Assembly: GCF_021699055.1 (NCBI RefSeq) | Contig: NZ_SSXC01000038.1 | Coordinates: 1-37,329 of the forward strand | Source of the DNA: Blastococcus sp. MG754426 | Lineage (GTDB): Bacteria > Actinomycetota > Actinomycetes > Mycobacteriales > Geodermatophilaceae | DNA length: 37,329 nucleotides | Reading direction: 5' to 3' | Shown: piece by piece, positions 14,927 through 23,656 of the stretch | Numbering within the stretch: the stretch's first letter is position 1 | How the letters are laid out: each line of letters starts with the position of its first letter | The notes under the pieces: generated by a model | Told to the model about the DNA's origin: nothing | Database searches by the model: none | The model's input: only the letters and a program-made list of their open reading frames with translations | Position numbers and translations under genes: made by a program

Positions 14927-15991
14927 CTAACCGCGGGTCGCGCGGCTGACCTCGACCCAGCGGTCGAGCAGCGCCGCCGCGCGTCCGTCGTCGACCGCCG
15001 CGGCCGCCCGCTCCAGGCCGGCGGCGAGGCCGTCGTGCAACCTCGCGGGCCGCTCGTCGAAGGCGACCAGCGCAGCGGCCGCGTTGAGCAGCACGGCGTC
15101 CCGCACCGGCCCGCGCTGGCCGTCGACGACGCGGCGGAAGACCTCCGCGTTCGCCCGGGCGTCACCGCCGCGCAGGGCGTCCGGCGCCGGCGCCTCGATG
15201 CCGAGCGCGCTCGGGTCGACGCGGTCGGGTACCACCTCGCCGTCGCGGACCACCCAGACCGACGAGGTCGTGGCGGTCGTCAGCTCGTCCAGCCCGTCGT
15301 CGCCGCGGAACACCAGCGCCCGCGTCCCCCGGGCGGCGAGCACCTCCGCGAGGACCGGGGCCATCCGCGCGTTGGCGCAGCCGATCGCCGCAGCCACCGG
15401 GCGTGCGGGGTTGGTGAGCGGCCCCAGGAAGTTGAACACCGTGCCGATGCCCATCTCCCGGCGCGGGGCAGCGGCGTGCCGCATCCCGGGGTGGAACACC
15501 GGGGCGAAGAAGAACCCGATCCCGGCCTCGCGGACGCAGGTGGCGACGGCGTCGGCCGGCAGGTCGATGACCACCCCGAGAGCCTCGAGGACGTCGGCCG
15601 CGCCCGACGACGACGACGCCGCCCGGTTGCCGTGCTTGGCCACGGGAGCGCCCGCGGCGGCGGTGACCACCGCGGCCATCGTGGAGATGTTGACCGTGTG
15701 GGCGCCGTCACCGCCGGTCCCGACGATGTCGACGCAGTCCATGGGCAGCTGGACCGGCGTGGCCTGGGCCAGCATCTCGGCGGCGAGCCCGGCGACCTCC
15801 CGCGGGGCCTCCCCCTTGGCGCGCAGCGCGACGGTGAAGCCGGCCACCTGGGCGGGGGTCGCCTCACCGGTCATCACCTCCCGCATGGCCCAGCGGGTGT
15901 CGTCCGCGGTGAGGTCCTCCCCGGCCAGCAGGCGGTTGAGCAGCCCGGGCCAGCTGGGCGCGGTGGGCGCCGGCGTCCCCCGGGGCGTCAC
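14927..15991 (-). CDS. trpD: Anthranilate phosphoribosyltransferase
   Basis: This 354-aa enzyme joins anthranilate and PRPP to phosphoribosylanthranilate in tryptophan synthesis. The PRPP-binding motif GTGGDG (91-96) and the [12 protein letters not shown] motif (119-130) are intact, as is the [12 protein letters not shown] segment. The GTG at 15991 overlaps the upstream stop as GTGA. No other trp gene is nearby, the usual situation for this locus in actinobacteria, where trpD sits apart next to the cytochrome genes. It follows a pseudo-receiver gene in the same unit. Confidence 0.95.
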   Translation of the reverse strand: MTPRGTPAPTAPSWPGLLNRLLAGEDLTADDTRWAMREVMTGEATPAQVAGFTVALRAKGEAPREVAGLAAEMLAQATPVQLPMDCVDIVGTGGDGAHTVNISTMAAVVTAAAGAPVAKHGNRAASSSSGAADVLEALGVVIDLPADAVATCVREAGIGFFFAPVFHPGMRHAAAPRREMGIGTVFNFLGPLTNPARPVAAAIGCANARMAPVLAEVLAARGTRALVFRGDDGLDELTTATTSSVWVVRDGEVVPDRVDPSALGIEAPAPDALRGGDARANAEVFRRVVDGQRGPVRDAVLLNAAAALVAFDERPARLHDGLAAGLERAAAAVDDGRAAALLDRWVEVSRATRG

Positions 15992-16416
15992 CGGCGCGCC
16001 GCGGGCCGCCCCGCGCGGGCGCGCACGAGGTCGGCGACCACGCCGGGCGCGACCAGCGGGTCGACCGGCAGGGCCAGGGTCGCCTCCGCGCGCGACCAGT
16101 GCGCCAGCCAGCGGTCGGGCTGGCGCGCCACGAGCAGGCAGACGGCCGGCCGGTCGGCGACCTCCATCTCCAACTGGCGGGCCAGCGCCATCCCGCCGGT
16201 GGGCTGCGCCTCGCCGTCGAGCACGCAGACGTCGATCCCTCCCGCGTCGACCGCGGCGACGACCTCGTCGCCGGTCGAGCACTCCAGCCAGGTCAACGGC
16301 CCCACGTCGGGGGCCGGCTGCGGCCCGACCGCGGCCCGCACCGCGTCGCGGACCTCGGGACGGTGGCTGTAGAGCAGCACGGTGGCCGGTGCGGCGGGCT
16401 TCTCGGCGGCACTCAC
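15988..16416 (-). CDS. Response-regulator-like (pseudo-receiver) protein upstream of trpD
   Basis: This 142-aa protein has a CheY-like fold pattern. An opening strand TVLLYSHRP is followed by a VCVLDGEA strand with D67 at the phospho-acceptor place, and a late ALPVDPLV strand. The acidic pair after strand 1 is missing (it reads YSHRPE), and the conserved Lys-Pro of strand 5 reads LPVDP, so ordinary phosphotransfer is unlikely. There is no output domain. GTG with TAGGCT 7 nt upstream makes it leaderless, and it is coupled to trpD by GTGA. Similar proteins stand next to trpD in other actinobacteria (from memory). It may bind a ligand or a partner protein (inference). Confidence 0.7.
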   Translation of the reverse strand: MSAAEKPAAPATVLLYSHRPEVRDAVRAAVGPQPAPDVGPLTWLECSTGDEVVAAVDAGGIDVCVLDGEAQPTGGMALARQLEMEVADRPAVCLLVARQPDRWLAHWSRAEATLALPVDPLVAPGVVADLVRARAGRPAARR

Positions 16417-16423
16417 GCCGGCG

Positions 16424-16429
16424 AGCCTA
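16424..16429 (-). promoter_or_regulatory. -10 box TAGGCT, leaderless promoter of the pseudo-receiver/trpD unit
   Basis: TAGGCT on the minus strand, 7-nt spacer, then GTG at 16416. The 132-bp gap to ctaE holds divergent promoters and no gene. Confidence 0.6.
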
Positions 16430-16535
16430 GTGCCCGGACGCATCCGCGCAGGCCCGGCCGGTGCATCGGTATCGAGCTGATCACAAGGTCGCCACGCCGT
16501 CACCACCCGCGGTCGTGACGGCGCCCTGCCGATGC

Positions 16536-16541
16536 CATGAT
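16536..16541 (+). promoter_or_regulatory. -10-like CATGAT, candidate leaderless promoter of the ctaE-qcrCAB operon
   Basis: CATGAT, a 7-nt spacer, then GTG at 16549. It departs from TAnnnT at the first base but has the same spacing as its neighbours. Alternatively, the two ATGs inside this stretch (16537, 16540) are starts and the promoter lies further upstream. Confidence 0.4.
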
Positions 16542-16548
16542 GAGCCCC

Positions 16549-17160
16549 GTGACAACGGCCCCCGTCGCGAGCAGCACCTTCGACACCTCGCGGGTGCACT
16601 CCCTGACCCGACCGAACATGGTCAGCGTCGGCACGATCATCTGGCTCGCCAGCGAGCTGATGTTCTTCGCCGGTCTGTTCGCCATGTACTTCACCGCGCG
16701 AGCCCGGGCCACCGAGGGGTGGCCGCCGGAGCCGACCGAGCTGAACGTCCCCTACGCGCTCGTGATCACGCTGATCCTGGTCAGCTCCTCGGTCACCTGC
16801 CAGTTCGGCGTCTTCGCGGCCGAAGCGGGCAACGTCTACGGCCTCCGCCGCTGGTTCACGATCACCTTCGCCATGGGCCTCATCTTCGTGCTGGGCCAGG
16901 GCTACGAGTACTACGAGCTGGTGCACGACGGCACGACGATCTCGTCGTCCACCTACGGCTCGGTCTTCTACCTCACGACGGGCTTCCACGGCCTGCACGT
17001 CATCGGTGGCCTCGTCGCCTTCGTCTACGTGCTGATCAGGTCCACCATGGGCCGCTTCACGCCGGCCCAGGCGACCTCGGCCATCGTGGTCTCGTACTAC
17101 TGGCACTTCGTCGACGTCGTGTGGATCGCCCTGTTCGCCACGATCTACTTCATCCGATAG
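16549..17160 (+). CDS. ctaE: Cytochrome c oxidase subunit III
   Basis: This 203-aa membrane protein is subunit III of the aa3 oxidase. It has five hydrophobic helices; signature stretches are [17 protein letters not shown] at the N terminus, [15 protein letters not shown] and [15 protein letters not shown] near the end. It stabilises the catalytic subunit in the membrane. The GTG at 16549 was chosen because it fits the leaderless layout and gives an N terminus of the length of mycobacterial CtaE; ATG at 16537 or 16540 would add only three or four residues. It is the first gene of ctaE-qcrC-qcrA-qcrB, spaced 7 bp from qcrC. Confidence 0.95.
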   Translation: MTTAPVASSTFDTSRVHSLTRPNMVSVGTIIWLASELMFFAGLFAMYFTARARATEGWPPEPTELNVPYALVITLILVSSSVTCQFGVFAAEAGNVYGLRRWFTITFAMGLIFVLGQGYEYYELVHDGTTISSSTYGSVFYLTTGFHGLHVIGGLVAFVYVLIRSTMGRFTPAQATSAIVVSYYWHFVDVVWIALFATIYFIR

Positions 17161-17167
17161 GGGAACG

Positions 17168-18010
17168 GTGTCCACCACGAACCCGCAGCCCGACGCGCCG
17201 CTCGCCGACGCCGGCACGCCCGTCGACCGGGCCCGCGCCCGCCGCCGCTCCAAGCACCGCCGGCGTCTGGCCAACGTCGCGGGCCTCATGGCCTCGCTCA
17301 TCCTCACCGGCTCCCTGTACGCGGTGCTGGCCCCCGCCCAGGCGGCCGACGACGTCACCAGCGAGTCGGCGGCCGAGGCGGCCGGGCGCGAGCTGTACGA
17401 GCGCAGCTGCATCTCCTGCCACGGCGAGAACCTCGAGGGCGTGCCCAACCGCGGCCCGTCGCTGATCGGTGTCGGGGCGGCCTCGGTCTACTTCCAGGTG
17501 CACACCGGCCGCATGCCGCTGGTCCGCCAGGAGGCCGACGCCCCCGACAAGCCGGCCGTGTTCTCCGACGAGGAGATCGACCAGCTCATGGCCTACGTCC
17601 AGGCCAACGGCGGCGGCCCGACGCTCCCGTCGGGCGACCTGCGCGAGGGCGACCTCGCCCTCGGCGGTGAGCTGTTCCGGCTCAACTGCGCGTCCTGCCA
17701 CAACTTCGTCGGGCAGGGCGGCGCGCTCTCCTCCGGCAAGGCGGCGCCCAGCCTGGAGGGCTCCTCCGACCTCGAGATCTACACCGCGATGCTGACCGGT
17801 CCCGAGAACATGCCCGTCTTCGGCGACAACCAGCTCACCCCGGAGGAGAAGCGCTCGATCATCCTCTACGTGCAGACGATCCAGAACATGGCCGACCCGG
17901 GCGGTGCCGGCGTCGGTCGCATCGGCCCGGTCGGTGAGGGCCTGGTCATCTGGGTCGTGGGCATGAGCGCGCTCCTGTTCGGCATCTTCTGGATGGGGAG
18001 CAAGGCGTGA
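17168..18010 (+). CDS. qcrC: Cytochrome bc1 complex diheme cytochrome c subunit
   Basis: This 280-aa protein carries electrons from the Rieske centre to the aa3 oxidase without a soluble cytochrome c, the hallmark of the actinobacterial bcc-aa3 supercomplex. It has a basic N terminus, a signal/anchor helix ending near QAA (about 35-58), two heme-c sites C81-I-S-C84-H85 and C174-A-S-C177-H178, and a C-terminal anchor helix (about 255-277). Axial Met candidates follow each heme site (GRMPLV and NMPVFG). The GTG start follows GGGGAACG 7 bp after ctaE. Confidence 0.96.
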   Translation: MSTTNPQPDAPLADAGTPVDRARARRRSKHRRRLANVAGLMASLILTGSLYAVLAPAQAADDVTSESAAEAAGRELYERSCISCHGENLEGVPNRGPSLIGVGAASVYFQVHTGRMPLVRQEADAPDKPAVFSDEEIDQLMAYVQANGGGPTLPSGDLREGDLALGGELFRLNCASCHNFVGQGGALSSGKAAPSLEGSSDLEIYTAMLTGPENMPVFGDNQLTPEEKRSIILYVQTIQNMADPGGAGVGRIGPVGEGLVIWVVGMSALLFGIFWMGSKA

Positions 18011-18087
18011 ACACGCCCGCCGGCCCATCGACCACCACGGCTGCCGCGCGATCGCTGACCACGACCGCCGGCGAGGAGGAAGCGTGA
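18007..18087 (+). CDS. Possible 26-aa coupling mini-ORF between qcrC and qcrA
   Basis: A GTG overlaps the qcrC stop (GTGA at 18007-18010), the frame runs 26 codons, and its TGA overlaps the qcrA start (GTGA at 18084-18087). It encodes a Thr/Ala-rich peptide ending in AGEEEA, whose last codons coincide with the qcrA ribosome site GAGGAGGAAG. The product itself looks unremarkable. If translated, it would carry ribosomes from qcrC to qcrA. It may equally be chance. Confidence 0.3.
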   Translation: MNTPAGPSTTTAAARSLTTTAGEEEA

Positions 18088-19196
18088 GCACCCGCGACAC
18101 CCGCCCGGGATCCACGGGCGGCGACGAGACGCCCGGCCCGCTGCACGGCGGCCCGGACGACGACTACACCCCCGAGCAGCTCGCGGCCATGCGCCGCGAG
18201 GAGCTGGACCTGCTCGGCGCCCGGTACGACGGCGTGGAGATCCTCCACGTCGACCCGGGCCCGGAGCCGGGCTCCGCCATGGAGCGGCGGGCCGTCCGCC
18301 AGGTCGGCCTGACGTTCACCCTCGCCGGGGTCTCCGCCTTCCTGTTCCTGGTCGTCTACGTCGGCTCGGGCTGGTTCCTCCCCGAGTGGTCGTGGACCGA
18401 GGAGGGCACGGTCTGGAGCGCCCTGTTCACGCCGATGCTCGGCCTGTTCATGGGGCTGTCCCTCGTCCTCGTCGGCGCGGGCCTGGTGCTCTACACGAAG
18501 AAGCTCCTGCCCCACGAGACCGCGGTGCAGGACAAGCACGACGGCTCCCACTTCGACCGGGTCACCACCGGCGCGACCCTGGTCGGCGGATACCACAACA
18601 GCGGGCTGCCCCGCCGCAAGCTGATCACCCGCTCCCTGGGATTCATGGGCGCCGGCGTCGGCGTCATGCTGCTGGCGCCGCTCGGCGGGCTGATCAACAA
18701 CCCGAGCCGCGGGAACACGCTCGGCCAGACCGCCTGGGCCGAGGGCGTCCGGCTGCTCCGCGACGACGGCAGCCCGGTCCGGCCGGGCGACCAGGAGCCC
18801 GGCTCGCTGGAGACCGTCTTCCCGGCGGTCCCGGGCGGCAACCGGATGACGGACGCGCCCACCATGCTCATCCGCCTCCGCCCCGAGCAGATCGAGTCGC
18901 TCCGCCCCCGCGAGGGCAGCGAGGACTACGGCTACGGCGACTACGTCGCCTACTCGAAGATCTGCACGCACGCCGGCTGCCCGGTGTCGCTGTACGAGCA
19001 GGAGACCAGCCGCATCCTGTGTCCCTGCCACCAGTCGATGTTCGACGTCACCCAGGGCGCGAAGCCGGTCTTCGGCCCCGCCACCCGATCACTGCCGCAG
19101 CTGCCCATCACGGTTGACGACGAGGGATTCTTCGTCGCCCGCAGCGACTACCCTGAGGCGGTCGGCCCCACCTACTGGAACCGGGAGCGCATCTGA
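18084..19196 (+). CDS. qcrA: Rieske iron-sulfur subunit of cytochrome bc1
   Basis: This 370-aa protein has the long actinobacterial form: a cytoplasmic N-terminal region with an acidic stretch (1-70), three membrane helices (about 75-95, 112-135 and 185-205), and a C-terminal Rieske domain. The 2Fe-2S ligands are C294 and H296 in CTHAGC and C313 and H316 in CPCH; C299 and C315 supply the disulfide. It passes electrons from menaquinol to QcrC. The GTG start has GAGGAGGAAG just upstream. It overlaps qcrB by one base (TGATG). Confidence 0.96.
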   Translation: MSTRDTRPGSTGGDETPGPLHGGPDDDYTPEQLAAMRREELDLLGARYDGVEILHVDPGPEPGSAMERRAVRQVGLTFTLAGVSAFLFLVVYVGSGWFLPEWSWTEEGTVWSALFTPMLGLFMGLSLVLVGAGLVLYTKKLLPHETAVQDKHDGSHFDRVTTGATLVGGYHNSGLPRRKLITRSLGFMGAGVGVMLLAPLGGLINNPSRGNTLGQTAWAEGVRLLRDDGSPVRPGDQEPGSLETVFPAVPGGNRMTDAPTMLIRLRPEQIESLRPREGSEDYGYGDYVAYSKICTHAGCPVSLYEQETSRILCPCHQSMFDVTQGAKPVFGPATRSLPQLPITVDDEGFFVARSDYPEAVGPTYWNRERI

Positions 19197-20881
19197 TGGC
19201 AGCTCGCACCGCCACGGCGCCGGGGGCCCCGACCACGAGGCTCGGCAAGGCCGGCCTCGAGATCGACGACCGCCTCGTCGTCGCCGGACCTCTCCGACGG
19301 ACCCTCAACAAGGTCTTCCCCGACCACTGGTCGTTCCTGCTCGGGGAGATCGCGCTCTACTGCTTCATCATCCTGCTGCTGTCGGGCACCTACCTGACGT
19401 TCTTCTACCAGGCCTCGATGACCGAGGTGACGTACGACGGGTCCTACGACCCGCTGCGCGGCATCGACATGTCGATCGCCTACGCCTCCACCCTGGACCT
19501 GTCGTTCGACGTCCGCGGTGGTCTCTTCATGCGCCAGCTGCACCACTGGGCGGCGCTGATGTTCGTGGCGGCGATCGTCGTGCACCTGCTGCGCATCTTC
19601 TTCACGGGCGCGTTCCGCCGCCCGCGGGAGAGCAACTGGCTGATCGGCGTCGTGATCCTGATCCTGGCGCTGCTCGAGGGCTTCTCCGGCTACTCCCTCC
19701 CCGACGACCTGCTCTCCGGCACGGGTCTCCGGATCATGTCGGCGATCATCCTGGCCATCCCGGTCGTGGGCACCTGGGTGCACTGGGCCGTCTTCGGCGG
19801 GGACTACATCGGTGAGCTGATCATCGGCCGGCTCTACATCGCCCACGTGCTGCTCATCCCGGCGATCCTGCTGGCGCTGATCGCGGTCCACCTGCTGATC
19901 CTGGTCAAGCAGAAGCACACCCAGTTCCCCGGCCCGGGCCGCACCGAGCACAACGTGGTCGGCAACCGCCTCTTCCCGACCTTCGCGGGCAAGGCGACCG
20001 GCCTGCTGTTCGTGGTGTTCGGGGCGTGCGCCGCGCTGGGCGGCCTGGTGCAGATCAACCCGGTCTGGCTGTGGGGCCCGTACAACCCGGCCCAGGTCTC
20101 GGCCGCCTCCCAGCCCGACTGGTACATCATGTGGCTGGACGGTTCCTCGCGGCTCTTCCCGGCGTGGGACATCAACCTGCCGGGCGACTACACGATCCCC
20201 GCGCTGTTCTGGCCGACCGCGGTCCTGCCGGGCATCGTCTTCACGCTGCTGCTCTTCTACCCGATGATCGAGCGGAAGCTGACCGGTGACACCGCGTCGC
20301 ACCACCTGCTCCAGCGTCCCCGCGACGTCCCCGTCCGCACCTCGCTGGGCATGATGTCGATCGCCTTCTACGTGGTGCTGCTGATCTCCGGTGGCAACGA
20401 CGTGGTCGCCGACAAGTTCGACATCAGCCTGAACGCGATGACCTGGGCCGGCCGCATCGGGATGGTCCTCCTCCCGCCGATCGTCTACGTGATCACCTAC
20501 CGCATCTGCCTCGGTCTGCAGCAGCACGACCGGGAGGTGCTCGAGCACGGCATCGAGACCGGCGTCATCCGCCGTCTGCCCCACGGTGAGTTCATCGAGG
20601 TCCACCAGCCGATCGGTCCGGTGGACGCCCACGGTCACGGCCAGCTCGCCTACGGCGGTGCTCCGGTGCCCAAGAAGATGAACCAGGTGGGTGCCGCGCG
20701 GCGCGCTGTCCGCGGCTTCTTCTCCCCCGTGGAGGAGCCGACCGCGGTCGAGATCGAGCAACGTGCCGAGGGTCGCGGACTCTCCGCCGGCGAATCGGAG
20801 CGGGAGCTGACGAGCTCGGGTCGCCCCTCCGAGGGTGGCCGTCCCTCCGACGGTGGTCGCCCGCAGGATCCGCGCGACTGA
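19196..20881 (+). CDS. qcrB: Cytochrome b subunit of cytochrome bc1
   Basis: This 561-aa membrane protein binds two b hemes and the quinol sites. It shows the [30 protein letters not shown] stretch (two-part here: HHWAALMF and [12 protein letters not shown]), further His pairs in [10 protein letters not shown] and [19 protein letters not shown], and the Qo-site region preceding the later helices. The C-terminal tail of about 100 residues is hydrophilic and typical of actinobacteria; it ends in short Gly/Arg/Pro repeats ([11 protein letters not shown]). Together with QcrA and QcrC it forms the bcc complex that pairs with aa3 oxidase. Last gene of the operon, followed by a strong hairpin. Confidence 0.96.
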   Translation: MAARTATAPGAPTTRLGKAGLEIDDRLVVAGPLRRTLNKVFPDHWSFLLGEIALYCFIILLLSGTYLTFFYQASMTEVTYDGSYDPLRGIDMSIAYASTLDLSFDVRGGLFMRQLHHWAALMFVAAIVVHLLRIFFTGAFRRPRESNWLIGVVILILALLEGFSGYSLPDDLLSGTGLRIMSAIILAIPVVGTWVHWAVFGGDYIGELIIGRLYIAHVLLIPAILLALIAVHLLILVKQKHTQFPGPGRTEHNVVGNRLFPTFAGKATGLLFVVFGACAALGGLVQINPVWLWGPYNPAQVSAASQPDWYIMWLDGSSRLFPAWDINLPGDYTIPALFWPTAVLPGIVFTLLLFYPMIERKLTGDTASHHLLQRPRDVPVRTSLGMMSIAFYVVLLISGGNDVVADKFDISLNAMTWAGRIGMVLLPPIVYVITYRICLGLQQHDREVLEHGIETGVIRRLPHGEFIEVHQPIGPVDAHGHGQLAYGGAPVPKKMNQVGAARRAVRGFFSPVEEPTAVEIEQRAEGRGLSAGESERELTSSGRPSEGGRPSDGGRPQDPRD

Positions 20882-20893
20882 TCGACACCCGCG

Positions 20894-20930
20894 AGAAGGG
20901 CCCCGGTGGAGTTTCCACCGGGGCCCTTCT
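20894..20930 (+). terminator. Hairpin terminator of the ctaE-qcrCAB operon
   Basis: A perfect inverted repeat with 17-bp arms (20894-20910 with 20914-20930) and a 3-nt GTT loop, 13 nt after the qcrB stop. The stem ends in CTTCT but has no long U-tract. Confidence 0.85.
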
Positions 20931-21574
20931 GCTGGTCCGGGTCCCGTACGCCCGCAGCCGGGCCGGCGAACGGGGCCGGCGTCCGGGCCGGCTCCACCCC
21001 GTCTGGGCGCGGCCACGGCACCAGCGGCTGCGGAGCGCGGACGGCAGGCGCAGCCGCTCGGGAACGCTTCCGGGCGCTCCCTGTGCTCGGCTCTGCGGCG
21101 GCACGGCCGCTCGCGGGGCGTAGGGACCCCTGGCGCGCCCGTGCCGGCTGGACCGGGTCAGCGGCTCGACCGGGTCAGCGGCTCCACCCGGTCGGCGACT
21201 CGACCGGGGCACCGACTCCGACGGATGCCGTGCCGGCCGGCTCGCCGGCGCCTGGACGCTCCACCGCCTCGGCCGGGTGACGCCACCGAACCCCGGCGCA
21301 CGCCCATCGAGGGCGCCCGTCCCCTCGCCCGGCCCCTCCGTGCCGTGGCGAGGGCGAGGCGATGCACCGCGCACCCGCCGGTGGAGCGCCGCGCACGACC
21401 AGGTGCTCCACGGCCCGCTGCTCGCCTGCGGTCCCCCTGCCCCAGGGCGGTTGCCCCGCAGCGGTGCGCCCACCCCGCCCGGCAGGACCACCGGCCTCGG
21501 CCCCGGTCCGCCCCAGCAGTGCTGGCAACCCGGCGGGTGGTCGCGGCCGCGCCGGCGGCCGGCTTCGAGACGAA
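20931..21574. other. Gene-free stretch between qcrB and ctaF
   Basis: About 0.64 kb lies between the two operon terminators. Open frames on both strands are Arg/Pro/Gly-rich, have no recognisable motif and no ribosome site, and look like GC-driven open frames. The stretch contains a short tandem repeat (21151-21209). In mycobacteria small membrane-protein genes stand here (from memory); no remnant of them is recognisable. Confidence 0.55.
21151..21209. repeat. 17-bp tandem repeat, about 3.5 copies
   Basis: Unit GACCGGGTCAGCGGCTC occurs at 21151-21167 and exactly again at 21168-21184. A diverged copy CACCCGGTCGGCGACTC follows at 21185-21201, then the partial GACCGGGG. It is in the gene-free stretch and too short and tightly packed for CRISPR. 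Confidence 0.75.
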
Positions 21575-21612
21575 GAGAGGCCCCCTCCACCCGCGGGTGG
21601 AGGGGACCTCTC
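21575..21612 (-). terminator. Hairpin terminator downstream of ctaF
   Basis: Inverted repeat GAGAGG...CCTCTC with the inner arms CCCCTCCACCC and GGGTGGAGGGG and one mismatched pair between the two parts. It lies about 30 nt beyond the ctaF stop in the minus direction. Confidence 0.8.
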
Positions 21613-21642
21613 GTCGATCCGGAGCCGTGGTGCGGGGCGCTC

Positions 21643-22047
21643 TCAGCTCTGCTGCGCGTTCTGCCCCACGTAGTACTCGAACAGCAGACCGCCGACAGCG
21701 ACCAGGATGGCGACCGCCGCCATGAGCATGAGCCAGTAGTACCAGAAGGCCACGCCCAGACCCATCAGCCCGGCGGACAGCGCCAGGGTGAACGGCCAGT
21801 AGCTGGCCGGGCTGAAGAAGCCCAGCTCACCGGCGCCGTCGGCGATCTCGGCGTCCTTGCGGTCCTCGGGACGGAGGTCGATCCGGCGGGAGACGAACCA
21901 GAAGAAGCCGCCGATCAGGATGGTGAGCCCGCCCGAGAGCGTCAGCGCCGTGGTGCCGATGGGCTCCCGGGCCCAGACGCCGTACACGATCGCGCAGACG
22001 AAGCAGAACACCGCGATGAGATTGAAGATCAGTGCCTCGACCTTCAC
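21643..22047 (-). CDS. ctaF: Cytochrome c oxidase subunit IV (actinobacterial CtaF)
   Basis: This 134-aa protein has four hydrophobic helices: two at the N terminus (about 3-25 and 33-55), then a polar loop with RRIDLRPEDRKDAEIADGAGE, and two more (about 85-103 and 104-126). Length, layout and place behind ctaC fit the small actinobacterial subunit IV of aa3 oxidase. The GTG start follows GAGGAGG. It is 51 bp from ctaC and presumably in the same transcript. Confidence 0.92.
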   Translation of the reverse strand: MKVEALIFNLIAVFCFVCAIVYGVWAREPIGTTALTLSGGLTILIGGFFWFVSRRIDLRPEDRKDAEIADGAGELGFFSPASYWPFTLALSAGLMGLGVAFWYYWLMLMAAVAILVAVGGLLFEYYVGQNAQQS

Positions 22048-22098
22048 GGCCGTGCCTCCTCGAGCATGTGGGGGAACCGGTTACCGGGAGCGGGGACC

Positions 22099-22998
22099 TC
22101 AGCCACCGGTCTGCTGAAGGTCCTCGACCTTGTCCAGGACGAGGTCCAGCGGCGTCGTGGTGCCGGCCACGCCCTCCTGCCCGATCTCCTCGAGCGCCTC
22201 GAACGTGCCCAGCCCGGACTCGCGGGCGGCCAGGTAGTCGTCGTAGTCGTCACCCGAGACCGCCCGGACCTCGAAGTTCATGTACGCGTGGTACGTGCCG
22301 CACAGCTCGGCGCAGCGACCGACGTAGGCGCCCTCCTCGCGGACGGTCACGTCGAAGACGTTGTCCCGGCCGTTCTCGTTGCCCGGGATCACGTCGAGCT
22401 TGAAGAGGAACTCCGGCACCCAGAACGAGTGGATCACGTCCGCGGACGCCAGGTTGAACCGGACGGTGCGGTCGGTCGGCACGACGAGGATCGGGATCTC
22501 GGTGCTCGTGCCCACGGTGTCGACCGGCTCCCCGTCGGGGCCGGCGGTGTCGGTGTACACGAACTGCCAGTTCCACTTGAAGGCGTTGACGGCGATGACC
22601 TCGTCCGGGTCGTCGCTGAGGTCCCGCACCTGGTTCTGGGTGTTGACCGTGAAGAAGAAGAGCCCGGCGATGATGATGAACGGCAGGATCGTGTAGACGA
22701 TCTCCAACGGCAGGTTGTACGCCGTCTGCCGGGGCAGCTCGTCACTCTTCTTCCGGTGGCGGATCACGGTCCAGGCGATGAGCGCCCAGACCGCCGCACC
22801 GATGATCAACGCCGCGTAGGTGGAGCCGATCCAGAGGTTCCGCATGGCCTCGGCCTCATCGGTGACGCCCTCCGGCCACCCCCACCGGACGAAGTTCTCC
22901 TCCCACCAGCTGGCCTCGCCGAGCTCGCATCCGGTGAGGGTGAGTCCCCCCAGGAGACCGAGCGCGGCCAGCCGCGCGAGCCTGCTGCCTCGAGCCAC
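22099..22998 (-). CDS. ctaC: Cytochrome c oxidase subunit II, lipoprotein form
   Basis: This 299-aa subunit brings electrons to the oxidase through the dinuclear CuA centre. An N-terminal signal ends in a lipobox LTGC, so the mature protein is probably lipid-anchored. Two membrane helices follow (about 55-75 and 95-118), then the cupredoxin domain. CuA ligands are visible: His in DVIHSFWVPEF, and Cys, Cys, His and Met in CAELCGTYHAYM. The GTG at 22998 is preceded by GAGGAGG; the frame is open further upstream but without coding character. The C-terminal tail (last 40 residues) is acidic and soluble. ctaD, the catalytic subunit, is elsewhere. Confidence 0.95.
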   Translation of the reverse strand: MARGSRLARLAALGLLGGLTLTGCELGEASWWEENFVRWGWPEGVTDEAEAMRNLWIGSTYAALIIGAAVWALIAWTVIRHRKKSDELPRQTAYNLPLEIVYTILPFIIIAGLFFFTVNTQNQVRDLSDDPDEVIAVNAFKWNWQFVYTDTAGPDGEPVDTVGTSTEIPILVVPTDRTVRFNLASADVIHSFWVPEFLFKLDVIPGNENGRDNVFDVTVREEGAYVGRCAELCGTYHAYMNFEVRAVSGDDYDDYLAARESGLGTFEALEEIGQEGVAGTTTPLDLVLDKVEDLQQTGG

Positions 22999-23102
22999 TG
23001 CTCGCTGCCTCCTCGTCCTCCACCCGGCCTCCGGGCGGTCGTTGCATCGGATCCCCACCGGTTCGCGGCACAGCGCATCCACGCCGGACCCAGTGTGGGC
23101 CG

Positions 23103-23108
23103 AGACTA
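23103..23108 (-). promoter_or_regulatory. -10 box TAGTCT, candidate promoter of ctaC-ctaF
   Basis: TAGTCT on the minus strand in the 292-bp gap would give a leader of roughly 100 nt ahead of the ctaC GTG. No convincing -35 was found, and no further gene is apparent in the gap. Confidence 0.35.
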
Positions 23109-23277
23109 GCCGACCCGCCTCAGGGGCCGACCACCGGAGACGTCCGGGCGGGTCGCAGCCGCGGGGGCGCGCTGGTGCCGGACCGGGCGGGCCGGGGTGG
23201 CCGACGCCGGCCCGTGACCTGCCCCACCGCCCGACGCGCACGCCCGCCGTACCGGCCGCCGGTACGCGCCGGGCGGT

Positions 23278-23283
23278 TAGAGT
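23278..23283 (+). promoter_or_regulatory. -10 box TAGAGT, leaderless promoter
   Basis: TAGAGT, 7-nt spacer, then GTG at 23291. No ribosome site. Confidence 0.6.
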
Positions 23284-23290
23284 CGGTGCC

Positions 23291-23656
23291 GTGTTCTCCC
23301 GGCTGCTGACCCCGAGGTGGGTGCTGCTGCACCTGCTCGTGGCGGCCTTGTTCGTCGCCACCCTCTTCCTGGGCCACTGGCAGCTGTCGAAGGCGGAGGC
23401 CGGCGGCGGCGCGGTGAACTGGAGCTACGCCCTGCAGTGGCCGCTCTACGGCGTCATGGGGCTGTGGTTCTACTCCCGGATGGTGCGGGACGAGCTGCAC
23501 CGCTCCCCCGACGAGGACCAGCCGGGCAACGCGGTGGTGCTGTACCAGCGGCCGCGCATCGACACGACCGGCGACCCCGAGCTCGCCGCCTACAACGCCT
23601 ACCTCGCCGAGCTCAACGAGCGGGCCCTGGGACAACGGAGCACCGATGGCCGCTGA
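23291..23656 (+). CDS. Small two-helix membrane protein with a SURF1-like first helix
   Basis: This 121-aa protein has a basic N terminus LLTPRWVLLHLL leading into a membrane helix ending in LGHWQLSKAE (about 10-36), a second helix (about 46-62, YALQWPLYGVMGLWFYS), and a hydrophilic C-terminal half. The LGxWQL pattern at the end of helix 1 recalls SURF1 oxidase-assembly proteins, but the large periplasmic domain of SURF1 is absent. It is divergent from ctaC, so a role near the oxidase is possible (inference). It overlaps the next gene by 11 bases. Similar small proteins occur in other actinobacteria; function unknown. Confidence 0.7.
   Translation: MFSRLLTPRWVLLHLLVAALFVATLFLGHWQLSKAEAGGGAVNWSYALQWPLYGVMGLWFYSRMVRDELHRSPDEDQPGNAVVLYQRPRIDTTGDPELAAYNAYLAELNERALGQRSTDGR

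Noticed and set aside
21151-21209. Possible CRISPR array
   Set aside because: Units of 17 bp stand directly next to each other without spacers and degrade by the third copy; no cas gene is near.
21277-23109. A 610-codon plus-strand open frame over the ctaF-ctaC region
   Set aside because: It is the mirror of two well-supported oxidase subunit genes, plus part of the gene-free stretch.
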